From Parabacteroides goldsteinii (GTDB lineage Bacteria > Bacteroidota > Bacteroidia > Bacteroidales > Tannerellaceae), in the NCBI RefSeq assembly GCF_015550595.1, contig NZ_JADNBB010000018.1, positions 1 through 64,000 of the forward strand: 64,000 nucleotides of DNA. Reading direction: 5' to 3'. The translations under genes and the position numbers were made by a program. Below are positions 17,231-26,170 of this stretch, one piece after another. Positions within the stretch are counted from its first letter, which is position 1; each line of letters starts with the position of its first letter. The notes beneath the pieces were generated by a model. The model saw nothing but the letters and a program-made list of their open reading frames with translations. It was not told where the DNA came from and ran no database searches.

Positions 17231-17272
17231 CACTGAAGTTCCATCCATTTCAGGGCAAAAGGAACTTCAGTG
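17231..17272. terminator. Perfect 12-bp hairpin between convergent genes
   Basis: CACTGAAGTTCC (17231-17242) pairs with GGAACTTCAGTG (17261-17272). It lies between the rightward gene ending at 17103 and the leftward gene ending at 17287 and may serve both. The T-run is weak. Confidence 0.5.
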
Positions 17273-17286
17273 CATTATCTATTTCT

Positions 17287-18516
17287 TCAAACTTGTACCG
17301 GCACCACAAAATAACAATTTCCATACGCCCGATGCTTGGGAACAAGTCCCATTCCTGAAAGTTTGAAGCTCAGTTGCTTCGCCGTTATTCCCCGCAAAGC
17401 GGACGGATTGAAACGGTGCATAAAAGCAAATATCTCCGAAGCTGTCATCCAATGGCCTTTCTCACCTGGAGAAGGTTGATGGAAACAAGTACGGAATACA
17501 TCTTCCAAAGGCGACTGACAATAATACCGTTTATTACGACACTGCAAAACAGCCTCTTCCTCCGATGTCAAAAAATCAGGTTCACCTGCCAGATACTCCG
17601 ATTTGAGTTGCGCATATAACTGTTCATACTCTATCGGTTCAGTGGAAATAGGAGACTCTACCTCTACACAAAGGAAACGACGGCTTCCTGTAGCATCGGT
17701 CAGGAACTGGCGGGAATTAGTTGTACCGATAAAGGAGGCCAGACGCGCTTCGTTCACCCACCCCAATCGTTTTCCCCGGTAGATAGGAATAGAGAGCATC
17801 TGCAACAGATTTTTCAAACTTGCTTGTTGCTTCTCTCCAATACGGTCGAACTCGTCCAGATTAATGAGTCCCGCTTTTACCAGTTTACGTTCCGGATTAG
17901 CACCGGACGTCAATGGCAGGCTGTCCAGGTAGTAATTCTTCAATGTATCAGGAAGCAACTGCCGGCAAAAAGTACTTTTTCCATAACCCTGTACCGCACT
18001 GATCAGAACAGGAGTCAATACATTGGCATGCGACCGCTCGCATCCCATCCACTGCGAAACCATTGCCCTGAGCCAGCAACGCCCCCCTTTCAACCACATC
18101 TCTTCAGCAGAGACACGAAGTAGCAAAGACGTTACCCGATCCACTCCATCCCATCCCGGCAATTCATCCATATACAGGTGAAACGGATTATACGACTGCA
18201 CTTTATCGGAAAGAATCATCATCTGTACATCGCCCCGAAAAAAAGAGATGCCTTTTAAGCGAGCATCCACAATCATCCCGTTAATCGCCCGTTCGTCCAC
18301 AGGAAGGAAAGGTTGACCGACAGCACCTTTTCTCCGATATTCGGTCATACCGTCCAACAGGTTGTAACGAAAGTCAAAACGTTCGTTCAGAAAACTACGC
18401 AGATCCTTCGTCATTCCCACAATCCAGCGAGACTTGGGTGAACGTGAATCCGCATGGGAAACAGACAGGAAACGTCGAACAGCCTGCTTCATCCGGTTAA
18501 TCAACTTGTAAATCAT
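17287..18516 (-). CDS. VapE/VirE-type ATPase with DUF3874 C-terminus
   Basis: A 409-residue primase-helicase-like protein. Residues 1-130 are a helical N-terminal region; Walker A is SAVQGYGKSTFCRQLL (about 185-200), Walker B-like LINLDEFDRI, and FIGTTNSRQFLTDATGSRRF is characteristic of virulence-associated protein E. The C-terminal part matches DUF3874 (LEDVFRTCF, then HWMTASEIFAFM). Such genes are common in Bacteroides chromosomes beside an HU-like gene, probably relics of mobile replication modules. A -7 box TATATTTG lies on the minus strand at 18552-18559. It diverges from the HU-like gene across the 23-bp palindrome array. Confidence 0.87.
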   Translation of the reverse strand: MIYKLINRMKQAVRRFLSVSHADSRSPKSRWIVGMTKDLRSFLNERFDFRYNLLDGMTEYRRKGAVGQPFLPVDERAINGMIVDARLKGISFFRGDVQMMILSDKVQSYNPFHLYMDELPGWDGVDRVTSLLLRVSAEEMWLKGGRCWLRAMVSQWMGCERSHANVLTPVLISAVQGYGKSTFCRQLLPDTLKNYYLDSLPLTSGANPERKLVKAGLINLDEFDRIGEKQQASLKNLLQMLSIPIYRGKRLGWVNEARLASFIGTTNSRQFLTDATGSRRFLCVEVESPISTEPIEYEQLYAQLKSEYLAGEPDFLTSEEEAVLQCRNKRYYCQSPLEDVFRTCFHQPSPGEKGHWMTASEIFAFMHRFNPSALRGITAKQLSFKLSGMGLVPKHRAYGNCYFVVPVQV

Positions 18517-18551
18517 ATCAGTAAATTTTAGATGTTAATAAGAATGAAGTA

Positions 18552-18559
18552 CAAATATA
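18552..18559 (-). promoter_or_regulatory. -7 box for the VapE-like gene
   Basis: Minus strand TATATTTG, full TAnnTTTG match, 36 bases before the start codon. Confidence 0.5.
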
Positions 18560-18663
18560 TACGTATAAACACCCGTTTTACAAATATAGAATCGCTTGTT
18601 TTTCAACAATCTGATCTAATAAAAAAGATAGCAGAAAGTATTGTTTTACTGCTATATTACTCG

Positions 18664-18671
18664 TATTTTTG
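18664..18671 (+). promoter_or_regulatory. -7 box candidate upstream of the palindrome array
   Basis: TATTTTTG matches TAnnTTTG. Transcription starting here would run through all four palindromes before the HU-like gene at 18853. Confidence 0.4.
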
Positions 18672-18690
18672 TAAGGAGTTCTTTCTTGAA

Positions 18691-18772
18691 TCACAATATG
18701 AGCGATAGCTACGTCACATTATGTGATGAAGCTACTTCACAACATGTGACAAAAGTTCGTCATAATATATGA
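18691..18772. repeat. Four 13-bp palindromes at an exact 23-bp period
   Basis: Units start at 18691 (TCACAATATGAGC, degenerate right half), 18714 (TCACATTATGTGA), 18737 (TCACAACATGTGA) and 18760 (TCATAATATATGA). Each is 23 bases after the previous. Three fit TCA-N7-TGA with inner dyad symmetry; the first has a shifted TGA. A 23-bp step is close to two DNA turns, so bound dimers would line up on one face, as in iteron or operator arrays. Confidence 0.8.
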
Positions 18773-18852
18773 TTCAAAAAACAACTCACCAGTTAAGTAT
18801 TAGTAATAAAGCTGGAAAACATTAGTTTGTTTCCACCTAACCAACAGATCCC

Positions 18853-19491
18853 ATGAGTGCACTTTATGACTTCTTCCCTACTCCCCAGCCTAAAGGTTCC
18901 AACAAAACGAGATATCATGCACGACTTGTTATAAAATCACGGATAACCACCGAGATGATGATCGAACAGATAGCCGATCGGTGTAGCCTGTCGACCGGTG
19001 ACCTGGCAGCTGCTTTTGTTGAATTTGCACATACACTGGAACGTGAAATACACAAAGGGAACAGCGTACAACTAAAAGGGGTAGGCACATTCCGCGGCAG
19101 TGCCAAATCGCCGGCCGTACGTTCGCCCAAAGAAATACGAGCCGAAAATATCCACTTCGGAGGAATCGTTTTTACTCCGGACAAAGCGTTGGAAGATTCA
19201 CTCAAAGGAATGCCTTTTCAAAGGGTAGCACATACCCACCGCTCTAAGACAATCAGCGAGATCGAGATCGACGGTAAGCTGGCCGATTATTTTCAGGATC
19301 ATGCTTATATCACGACGATAGACATGTGCGTTCTATGCGGACTACGAAAATCGACAGCCCTGCGCAGACTACAAACACGTGTAAAAGAAGGACGCCTCAC
19401 ACATCCGGGATACAGCAAAGCTCCCTTTTACTATCCTGTACCTGGATATTTCCGGGTAAGCCAGCATACCGAACGGGGAACTTCAGTATAA
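18853..19491 (+). CDS. HU-family-like DNA-binding protein with C-terminal extension
   Basis: A 212-residue protein. Residues 20-125 match the Bacteroidota HU-like domain (ARLVIKSRITTEMMIEQIA; NSVQLKGVGTFRGSAKSP; ENIHFGGIVFTP). A further 80 residues form a probable helix-turn-helix (FQDHAYITTIDMCVLCGLRKSTALRRL) and wing. HU-like proteins bind and bend DNA; this two-domain form is a nucleoid-type regulator found near VapE/DUF3874 genes. It starts 80 bases after the palindrome array and is a candidate binder of it. Confidence 0.85.
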   Translation: MSALYDFFPTPQPKGSNKTRYHARLVIKSRITTEMMIEQIADRCSLSTGDLAAAFVEFAHTLEREIHKGNSVQLKGVGTFRGSAKSPAVRSPKEIRAENIHFGGIVFTPDKALEDSLKGMPFQRVAHTHRSKTISEIEIDGKLADYFQDHAYITTIDMCVLCGLRKSTALRRLQTRVKEGRLTHPGYSKAPFYYPVPGYFRVSQHTERGTSV

Positions 19492-19590
19492 CAAGCTAAA
19501 CAACAAATCTATATCTCCAAATAATGATTTATGAAGATATAGAAAAAAATATATAAACATAGTAAAAACAGATTATAATAAATAACAATC

Positions 19591-20319
19591 ATGGCAGATA
19601 ACTATCTGGAAAAGAAATACGAAGAATACCAATCCAGAAAAAATGCCGGAACAAAAACCGGCTACGGTATAAAAAAGAAAAATACGCTCCACAAAACCAG
19701 AAGAGTTTTTGTAACGGACGGAACCGGAGAGCTCGGCAAAGTGATAGTAAAATCATTCCGCATGGCAGGTAACCGGGTCGCTTTTTGCGGCACGGATGAA
19801 GAAGCCGGCCTATTAATGGCTGAAAAGACCGGCACGACTTTCCATCATGCAGATATCAACGACAAGATCTCCCTGGATAACTGCCTGCAACATATTCTGG
19901 AGGATTGGGGCGACTTGGATATACTGATCAATATAGGTACCTGTCAGACTAATCCGATCACGGAAACCAGCATGGAAGATTTCGAACAACTTCTTTCCGC
20001 CAATCTATTATCAGCCTTCATCACGTCACGCCGCCTGGTCTTACATCGCCGCTCGCAAAGCGAAGTGAATCCGTACGGAAGAATTATAAATCTATCGGAA
20101 ACCAATGTCACAACCGGAGGCATCCTTTCATTAACCTCCACTCTGGCCGCTTCACTTGCGGAATGGCATATAACAGTCAATTCTGTTACTGCAACCGGGA
20201 TACCGGAATTTGCAGAAGATGTAGCCCGTATGTGCCTGTTCCTCTGTCAGGAAGAAAATGAATTGATTAATGGAGAAAACATAACAATTGGCGGAGGTCT
20301 ATCGAAAAGAATATATTGA
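19591..20319 (+). CDS. SDR-fold protein without catalytic residues
   Basis: A 242-residue short-chain dehydrogenase relative. The nucleotide-binding loop is degenerate (TDGTGELGK where TGxxxGxG is usual). NIG replaces NAG at the core, and RIINLSETN keeps the strand and Ser region. The YxxxK helix is missing: about a dozen residues are deleted between GGILSLTST and LAASLAEWHITVNSV. The C-terminus still has an LINGENITIGGG end like FabG-type reductases. It begins with a 35-residue polar extension (YEEYQSRKNAGTK). A catalytically dead scaffold or regulator is more likely than a reductase. Confidence 0.75.
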   Translation: MADNYLEKKYEEYQSRKNAGTKTGYGIKKKNTLHKTRRVFVTDGTGELGKVIVKSFRMAGNRVAFCGTDEEAGLLMAEKTGTTFHHADINDKISLDNCLQHILEDWGDLDILINIGTCQTNPITETSMEDFEQLLSANLLSAFITSRRLVLHRRSQSEVNPYGRIINLSETNVTTGGILSLTSTLAASLAEWHITVNSVTATGIPEFAEDVARMCLFLCQEENELINGENITIGGGLSKRIY

Positions 20320-20377
20320 ATTGATTATCTTTATACCCAAATAAAAGAGACCTGTCATAAACTAAAAGAAAAAGAAT

Positions 20378-21055
20378 ATGAAAATTAAAACACTAATAGC
20401 AGTCCTACTGATCGGCGGTTCACTCTTCTTCAGCAGTTGCGGTAGCTACAAAGCCAGTAGAGACGCCATCCTGAAAATAGAAAAAGGGATGAGTAAAAGA
20501 GAGATAACCAACCTGCTCGGTAATCCGGATTACCGTCGTTTCGACCATGAATATGAACAATGGGAATTTATAAAAGTGGATCCTCTCTATGGTACCCGAA
20601 CTATTATTTTAGTTGACTTTCTGGACGACAGGGTGACCAACATGGATTCATTCAACGGAGGAGATGTTACCCAGACTCCCGCACCTCCCGTTGCCGTCTA
20701 TCCACCGAATGATATTGAATACGACAGGCCCCGCCCTCCTTACAACAACCATATGCGACCCGGCAGGATAATAAACGACAGAGACTTTCAGCAACTATAC
20801 AATACAGTCAAATCGAAACCGTTTAAAGACGATCAGCTGGAATTACTGGTCGTAGGGGTTGCCGACCGGTATTTCTCTTGCCAGCAATGCATAAGACTGA
20901 TGTCTATCTATACATTCGACGACGACAAACTAAAAGTATTGGATATTGTAGCTCCCCGGATAGCCGACCCGGAGAACTATGAGGATATTGTCCGTTCGTT
21001 GAGTTTCCTGTCAAGTCAGGATAAAGTACGCAAAATGTTTTCGGGATCACGGTGA
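20378..21055 (+). CDS. Lipoprotein with SmpA/OmlA-like and DUF4476 domains
   Basis: A 225-residue protein: lipoprotein signal (IGGSLFFSSC, Cys 21), then an SmpA/OmlA-like segment (ILKIEKGMSKREITNLLGNPDYRR, with the MSKxEVxxLLGxP pattern), a Pro-rich linker (APPVAVYPPN), and a DUF4476-like C-terminus (FQQLYNTVKSKPFKDDQLELL). SmpA/BamE-like domains often assist outer-membrane assembly; DUF4476 is of unknown role and common in Bacteroidota. It abuts the pseudouridine synthase. Confidence 0.75.
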   Translation: MKIKTLIAVLLIGGSLFFSSCGSYKASRDAILKIEKGMSKREITNLLGNPDYRRFDHEYEQWEFIKVDPLYGTRTIILVDFLDDRVTNMDSFNGGDVTQTPAPPVAVYPPNDIEYDRPRPPYNNHMRPGRIINDRDFQQLYNTVKSKPFKDDQLELLVVGVADRYFSCQQCIRLMSIYTFDDDKLKVLDIVAPRIADPENYEDIVRSLSFLSSQDKVRKMFSGSR

Positions 21056-21060
21056 TAAAA

Positions 21061-22686
21061 ATGGATAAGTTTCATTTTTTCAGTCATCCAGTATCCCACA
21101 TACCACTACCGGAACAATTTACATTTCCGTTTCATTATACCCCTCATCCCTTGTCGGTAGTGGCTGCAGAAGAGGTGCAGGCTTATCTTTTGTCAAGAAA
21201 AGACTGGGAGAGCGACTTGCAACAAGGGAAAATGTTCGGTGTACTGATCGTACAGACCGCGACAGGAGAACTGGGTTTCCTGGCCGCATTCTCCGGTATA
21301 CTGGCCGGCAAAAACCTGCACAGCTATTTCGTTCCCCCGATCTACGATCTGCAACAACCGCAAGGTTTCTTCCGGATCGAAGAAGACCAAATTTCCGCAA
21401 TCAACGCCCGGATCAGGCAGCTTCAGACAGATAAGGAATATACCGCCTGCAAGGAGCAACTGGCGGAAACAAGCCGTCAGGCCGAACAAAGCCTCAGCGA
21501 AGCAAAAGAGCAACTGAAAGTCGCTCAAAAAAATCGTGAAATCAAACGGCAGGCTAATCCGGATGCAGCAGAACTTGCTGCCATGGTTCGCGAAAGCCAG
21601 TTTCAAAAAGCGGAACTAAAGCGGTTAAAGCAGCAATGGAACGAACGAATTGAGACTTTACATTCCGAGGTAAAAACACTCGAAGCAACGATCGAACAAC
21701 TGAAAGCAGAGCGCAAGACGCGCTCGGCCGCCTTACAACAACAACTGTTCGAACAGTTCCGGATACTGAATGCTAAGGGAGATGTGAAAGATCTATGTGA
21801 ACTATTCAATGAAACGGAACAAAAAACGCCTCCTGCCGGAGCAGGAGAATGCGCTGCTCCCAAACTCCTGCAATATGCTTACCTGCACCAGCTGAAGCCA
21901 CTTGCTATGGCCGAATTCTGGTGGGGCGATTCCCCGAAGATGGAAATCCGCCGTCACGGTTATTATTATCCGGCTTGCAAAGGGAAATGCGAGCCAATAT
22001 TAAAACATATGTTGCAGGGGTTGAACGTAGAAGCAAACCCGCTGTCTGTAAACAACCACAAAGAGGCTGAACCGGAAATCTTACTGGAAGACGAATGGCT
22101 ATTGGTAATCAATAAACCGGCCGGGATGCTATCTGTCCCCGGAAAAATGGATACAGACTCTGTTTATAGGTGGTTAACCATCCGTTATCCGGATGCAACA
22201 GGCCCGATGATCGTACACCGGCTGGATATGGCAACTTCCGGCTTGCTTCTTATAGCAAAAACAAAAGCCATCCACCAGAACCTACAGGCACAGTTCAAGA
22301 ACCGCACGGTAAAGAAACGGTATATCGCCTTACTAGACGGACCGGTCGCATCCGACCAGGGAACCATCGACCTTCCGTTATGCCTGGATCCGGAGGATCG
22401 TCCCCGTCAGATTGTAAACGAAGAATACGGAAAGCCTGCTATAACAAGTTACCAGGTTCTGGAACGCAACCTCCATTATACACGTATCGCTTTCTATCCC
22501 CTCACCGGCCGGACACACCAACTACGTGTACACGCCGCTCATCCAAAAGGTTTGAATGCTCCCATTATCGGTGATGAATTATATGGAAAGAAGGACGATC
22601 GGCTGTACTTGCATGCCGAATACCTGGAATTCAGGCATCCTATTACAGGAGAAGTGGTTTGCGTGGGAAAAAAGGCTGATTTTTAG
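21061..22686 (+). CDS. RluA-family rRNA/tRNA pseudouridine synthase with long N-terminal extension
   Basis: 541 residues from the ATG at 21061 (a GTG at 21052 overlaps the previous stop and is less likely). The catalytic domain is the last 220 residues: LLVINKPAGMLSVPG, IVHRLDMATSGLLLIAKT with the catalytic Asp, then LTGRTHQLRVH. It isomerises uridine to pseudouridine in structured RNA. The first 320 residues carry a coiled coil (about 115-225, SQFQKAELKRLKQQWNERIE) and a segment with YYYPACKGKCEPILKHML, possibly metal or RNA binding. The target RNA cannot be told from sequence. Confidence 0.88.
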   Translation: MDKFHFFSHPVSHIPLPEQFTFPFHYTPHPLSVVAAEEVQAYLLSRKDWESDLQQGKMFGVLIVQTATGELGFLAAFSGILAGKNLHSYFVPPIYDLQQPQGFFRIEEDQISAINARIRQLQTDKEYTACKEQLAETSRQAEQSLSEAKEQLKVAQKNREIKRQANPDAAELAAMVRESQFQKAELKRLKQQWNERIETLHSEVKTLEATIEQLKAERKTRSAALQQQLFEQFRILNAKGDVKDLCELFNETEQKTPPAGAGECAAPKLLQYAYLHQLKPLAMAEFWWGDSPKMEIRRHGYYYPACKGKCEPILKHMLQGLNVEANPLSVNNHKEAEPEILLEDEWLLVINKPAGMLSVPGKMDTDSVYRWLTIRYPDATGPMIVHRLDMATSGLLLIAKTKAIHQNLQAQFKNRTVKKRYIALLDGPVASDQGTIDLPLCLDPEDRPRQIVNEEYGKPAITSYQVLERNLHYTRIAFYPLTGRTHQLRVHAAHPKGLNAPIIGDELYGKKDDRLYLHAEYLEFRHPITGEVVCVGKKADF

Positions 22687-22725
22687 TGAACAATAAAACT
22701 CTATGTATATCAAACAGACTGAAGT

Positions 22726-23646
22726 ATGATAAAAAAACAAACAAAATACGAATTGGCTACCGAGGCGGATTACGATGAACTGCTGCAGGTTTGGGAAGCC
22801 TCCGTTCGTAGCTCTCATCATTTCCTGACCGAAGAGGATATACAATATTATAAGCCCCTGATACGGAACGAGTATTTCCGGGCTGTCGAACTTTACCTGA
22901 TAAGAGATGAACAAAACGGACATATTGCAGCGTTCATGGGACTGAGCGACGAGTTGATCGAAATGCTTTTCGTTCACCCTTCACAACAGGGCAAAGGTTA
23001 TGGCAGGTTGTTTATAGAATATGCTCTCCGGGAAAAGAACATCCGGAAAGTAGATGTTAACGAGCAAAACGAGCAGGCATCACATTTCTACCTGAGCAGA
23101 GGTTTCGAGGTGATCTCACGGGATGCCACAGACGGCGAGGGAAAACCATATCCGATCCTTCATATGCAAATGAAACCGATCCGGATAAGAAAAGCAGACA
23201 CAGAAGATCTGGCAACACTACACCATGTATTCGAAAAAAGCGTACGCAACACCTGCTGCAAGGATTATTCCCCGGAGCAGATCGATGCATGGATAAACCG
23301 TGCCGACTCGGCCCGTTGGCAGGAACTCTTTCATAGCGAACTGCATTTCTTCCTTGCAGAAGATACCGAAACCTTCCAGACAGCAGGTTTCACGTCTGTC
23401 GATACACAAGGCTATCTGCATAGCATGTTTGTTCATCCCCGATTCCAGCAAAAAGGGATAGCTACATTATTACTTCAATTAGCGGAAGAATTTGTCAAAT
23501 ATCATCATGCCCCTTCACTATTTGCAGAAGTTAGCCTTACCGCGCGTCCATTTTTTGAAAAACACGGATTCTTTGTAGAAGAGCAACAAACAGTAACAGT
23601 GAGTGGCATTGATATGATCAACTTTGTTATGCGGAAAAACTATTAA
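22726..23646 (+). CDS. Tandem double GNAT acetyltransferase
   Basis: A 306-residue fusion of two GNAT domains. Domain 1 (1-150) has the acetyl-CoA loop EMLFVHPSQQGKGYGRLF and FYLSRGFEV. Domain 2 (152-306) has HSMFVHPRFQQKGIATLLLQ and FFEKHGFFVEEQQTV. Domain 1 resembles YjaB-type N-acetyltransferases. Each transfers acetyl from acetyl-CoA to an amine; substrates are unknown. It is followed by a hairpin shared with tRNA-His. Confidence 0.88.
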   Translation: MIKKQTKYELATEADYDELLQVWEASVRSSHHFLTEEDIQYYKPLIRNEYFRAVELYLIRDEQNGHIAAFMGLSDELIEMLFVHPSQQGKGYGRLFIEYALREKNIRKVDVNEQNEQASHFYLSRGFEVISRDATDGEGKPYPILHMQMKPIRIRKADTEDLATLHHVFEKSVRNTCCKDYSPEQIDAWINRADSARWQELFHSELHFFLAEDTETFQTAGFTSVDTQGYLHSMFVHPRFQQKGIATLLLQLAEEFVKYHHAPSLFAEVSLTARPFFEKHGFFVEEQQTVTVSGIDMINFVMRKNY

Positions 23647-23653
23647 AACAAAA

Positions 23654-23681
23654 AAAGTCACTCCCAAAAAGGAATGACTTT
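23654..23681. terminator. Bidirectional terminator between GNAT gene and tRNA-His
   Basis: AAAGTCACTCC (23654-23664) faces GGAATGACTTT (23671-23681), with T-runs on both sides. It serves the rightward GNAT gene and the leftward tRNA. Confidence 0.7.
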
Positions 23682-23693
23682 CTTTGTTTTACG

Positions 23694-23766
23694 GGTGGAA
23701 GACGGGATTCGAACCCGCGACACCCTGAACCACAATCAGGTGCTCTACCACTGAACTACAACCACC
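23694..23766 (-). tRNA. tRNA-His (GTG)
   Basis: The minus strand folds as a tRNA with anticodon GTG in CTGATT-GTG-GTTCAG, a T-arm GCGGG-TTCGAAT-CCCGT and a D-arm TTCAGTGGTAGAGCA. A G at 23766 pairs with C at 23694, the extra G-1 that marks histidine tRNAs. Two U-U oppositions appear in the acceptor stem (positions 5:68 and 6:67). Confidence 0.93.
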
Positions 23767-23793
23767 ATGTATATCTCTTTTTCTAAGACGCTG

Positions 23794-23824
23794 CAAAGAT
23801 AGCTGTATTTTTTTACTCTGCAAA
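23794..23824 (-). promoter_or_regulatory. Promoter of tRNA-His
   Basis: On the minus strand TTTG (23821-23824), 19 bases, TATCTTTG (23794-23801): an exact match to the Bacteroidota housekeeping promoter. It is 28 bases from the tRNA 5' end. Confidence 0.75.
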
Positions 23825-23850
23825 CTTTTTGGCAAAAATATGCAGAATAT

Positions 23851-24747
23851 TTACTTATAAATTGCTTTTTTGCCAGCCAGCAGGGTATTACGCATCAATG
23901 AAATGATTGTCATAGGCCCTACACCACCCGGTACAGGTGTTATGTAAGAGCATTTTGGTGCCACTTCATCAAACTTCACATCCCCTGTCAACTTGTAACC
24001 GCTTTTAGTCACGCTACTCGGCATACGGGTAGTGCCGACATCGACAATAACAGCGCCTTCCTTCACCATATCAGCTTTCAGGAATTCAGGAACTCCTAAA
24101 GCGACAATGATGATATCGGCACTCAAACACATTTCTTTCAGATTGTTCGAGCGGCTGTGGCAAACCGTTACCGTACAGTTGCCCGGATAAGCTTTCTGCA
24201 TCATCAAGGTAGCCATCGGCTTTCCGACGATATTGCTGCGTCCCAGAACCACGCAATGTTTACCACTGGTTTCTATTTCGTAACGTTTCAGCAATTCCAG
24301 AATACCTGCCGGTGTGGCAGATACAAAACAAGGAAGACCGATCGACATACGTCCTACATTGATCGGATGAAAGCCGTCAACATCTTTACGGTAATCGATC
24401 GCCTCAATAATCTTTTGCTCTGAGATATGTTTCGGAAGAGGAAGCTGTACGATAAAGCCATCCACGTCCGGATCGTTATTCAGTTCGTCAACACGACGAA
24501 GCAACTCTTCTTCGGTCACGTCGTCCTCGTAACGAATCAGTGTCGATTTGAAACCGATCTCTTCACAAGTCTTTACTTTACTGGCCACATAGGTTTCACT
24601 ACCTCCATCATGACCCACCAGAATGGCAGCCAAGTGAGGGATCTTACCGCCTGCCGCTTTGATCCGGGCGACTTCTTCTGCCATCTCTTTCTTCATTTGA
24701 GCAGAAACAGCTTTTCCGTCCAGTAATTGATAATGATTGTCTTCCAT
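23851..24747 (-). CDS. folD: Bifunctional methylenetetrahydrofolate dehydrogenase/cyclohydrolase
   Basis: A 298-residue cytoplasmic enzyme interconverting 5,10-methylene-THF and 10-formyl-THF with NADP. Signatures: [20 protein letters not shown] with the active-site Yxxx[28 protein letters not shown] for the nucleotide-binding site, and [15 protein letters not shown] near the C-terminus. Normal length. It follows ffh by 18 bases and is probably cotranscribed with it. Confidence 0.97.
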   Translation of the reverse strand: MEDNHYQLLDGKAVSAQMKKEMAEEVARIKAAGGKIPHLAAILVGHDGGSETYVASKVKTCEEIGFKSTLIRYEDDVTEEELLRRVDELNNDPDVDGFIVQLPLPKHISEQKIIEAIDYRKDVDGFHPINVGRMSIGLPCFVSATPAGILELLKRYEIETSGKHCVVLGRSNIVGKPMATLMMQKAYPGNCTVTVCHSRSNNLKEMCLSADIIIVALGVPEFLKADMVKEGAVIVDVGTTRMPSSVTKSGYKLTGDVKFDEVAPKCSYITPVPGGVGPMTIISLMRNTLLAGKKAIYK

Positions 24748-24765
24748 AATATGTCTCTTTAATGT

Positions 24766-26091
24766 TTATCTTTTCAACGAAGGAAATTTCTTACTTCCCG
24801 GTTTAGCTGCAGTAAGCATACGCATCATCTTACGGGTTTCATCAAACTGTTTGATCAGCTTATTCACTTCCTGCACAGTCGTACCGCTACCTTTTGCGAT
24901 ACGCGTACGGCGTGTGCCGTTCAGAATAGCCGGATTAGTACGTTCGGCCGGAGTCATCGAGTAAATGATCGCTTCAATGCTCTTGAAAGCATTGTCGTCG
25001 ATATCGATATCCTTCAATGCCTTACCGACACCCGGAATCATGGATGCCAATTCTTTCAGGTTACCCATCTTCTTGATTTGCTGGATCTGGGCTATGAAGT
25101 CGTTGAAGTCAAACTGGTTCTTGGCGATCTTCTTCTGAAGGCGTTTAGCCTCTTCTTCATCATATTGTTCCTGGGCACGTTCAACCAACGAAACGATATC
25201 ACCCATACCGAGGATACGGTCGGCCATACGTTCGGGGTGGAAGATATCGAGGGCATCCATCTTTTCACCGGTTCCGACAAACTTGATCGGCTTGTCTACC
25301 ACCGTACGGATAGAAAGAGCGGCACCACCACGGGTATCACCATCCAACTTAGTCAGGACAACACCATCGAAATCCAGACGTTCGTTAAATTCTTTAGCTG
25401 TATTAACGGCGTCCTGTCCGGTCATAGAGTCTACAACGAACAAGATTTCGTCAGGCTGGATAGCGCTCTTGATTGCAGCGATCTCATTCATCATCTGCTC
25501 GTCGATAGCCAGACGACCGGCGGTATCGACAATCACCACGTCGTTACCTTTGGCACGAGCTTCGCGGATAGCGTTCATTGCGATCTCTACCGGATTCTTA
25601 TTTTCCAGCTCCATATAAACAGGTACACCAACCTGTTCACCTACAACACGCAACTGTTCGATAGCGGCCGGACGATAAACGTCACAAGCAGCCAATAACG
25701 GCTTCTTATTCTTTTTCGTCTTCAGCAGGTTAGCCAATTTCCCGGAGAAAGTAGTTTTACCCGATCCTTGCAGCCCCGACATAAGGATCACCGCAGGCGA
25801 ACCTTTCAGATCGATATCGATAGCTGTACCACCCATCAGGCTGGCCAGCTCGTCGTGTACGATCTTTACCATCAACTGACTGGGCTTCACGGAGGTAAGC
25901 ACATTCTGTCCCAGCGCTTTTTCTTTTACCGTATCGGTAAACGATTTGGCTACTTTATAGTTAACGTCGGCATCAAGCAATGCTTTACGCACATCTTTCA
26001 GTGTTTCAGCCACATTGATCTCGGTGATCTTGCCTTCACCTTTCAACAGTTTAAACGACCTGTCTAACCTTTCGCTTAAATTTTCAAACAT
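24766..26091 (-). CDS. ffh: Signal recognition particle GTPase Ffh
   Basis: A 441-residue SRP54 homologue targeting nascent membrane proteins to FtsY and SecYEG. N domain residues 1-85; G domain with GLQGSGKTTFSGKLA (G1), DTAGRLAIDE (G3) and TKLDGDTRGGAALS (G4). The M domain from about 300 (MGNLKELASMIPG; RRTRIAKGSGTTVQEVNKL) binds 4.5S RNA. The C-terminal tail is short. A -7 box TACCTTTG lies on the minus strand at 26144-26151. Confidence 0.97.
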   Translation of the reverse strand: MFENLSERLDRSFKLLKGEGKITEINVAETLKDVRKALLDADVNYKVAKSFTDTVKEKALGQNVLTSVKPSQLMVKIVHDELASLMGGTAIDIDLKGSPAVILMSGLQGSGKTTFSGKLANLLKTKKNKKPLLAACDVYRPAAIEQLRVVGEQVGVPVYMELENKNPVEIAMNAIREARAKGNDVVIVDTAGRLAIDEQMMNEIAAIKSAIQPDEILFVVDSMTGQDAVNTAKEFNERLDFDGVVLTKLDGDTRGGAALSIRTVVDKPIKFVGTGEKMDALDIFHPERMADRILGMGDIVSLVERAQEQYDEEEAKRLQKKIAKNQFDFNDFIAQIQQIKKMGNLKELASMIPGVGKALKDIDIDDNAFKSIEAIIYSMTPAERTNPAILNGTRRTRIAKGSGTTVQEVNKLIKQFDETRKMMRMLTAAKPGSKKFPSLKR

Positions 26092-26143
26092 AATTCGTAT
26101 GTATATTTATTTTTTTCTTTCTAATTTCTAATGTAATAGGGTG

Positions 26144-26151
26144 CAAAGGTA
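26144..26151 (-). promoter_or_regulatory. -7 box for ffh-folD
   Basis: Minus strand TACCTTTG, full consensus match, 53 bases before the ffh start. Confidence 0.6.
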
Positions 26152-26170
26152 AGAAAAAGGATGTAATCCT

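Noticed and set aside
18691-18772. CRP/FNR sites
   Set aside because: The TGTGA halves resemble CRP, but the exact 23-bp tandem spacing of four sites is not typical, and no CRP gene is present to link.
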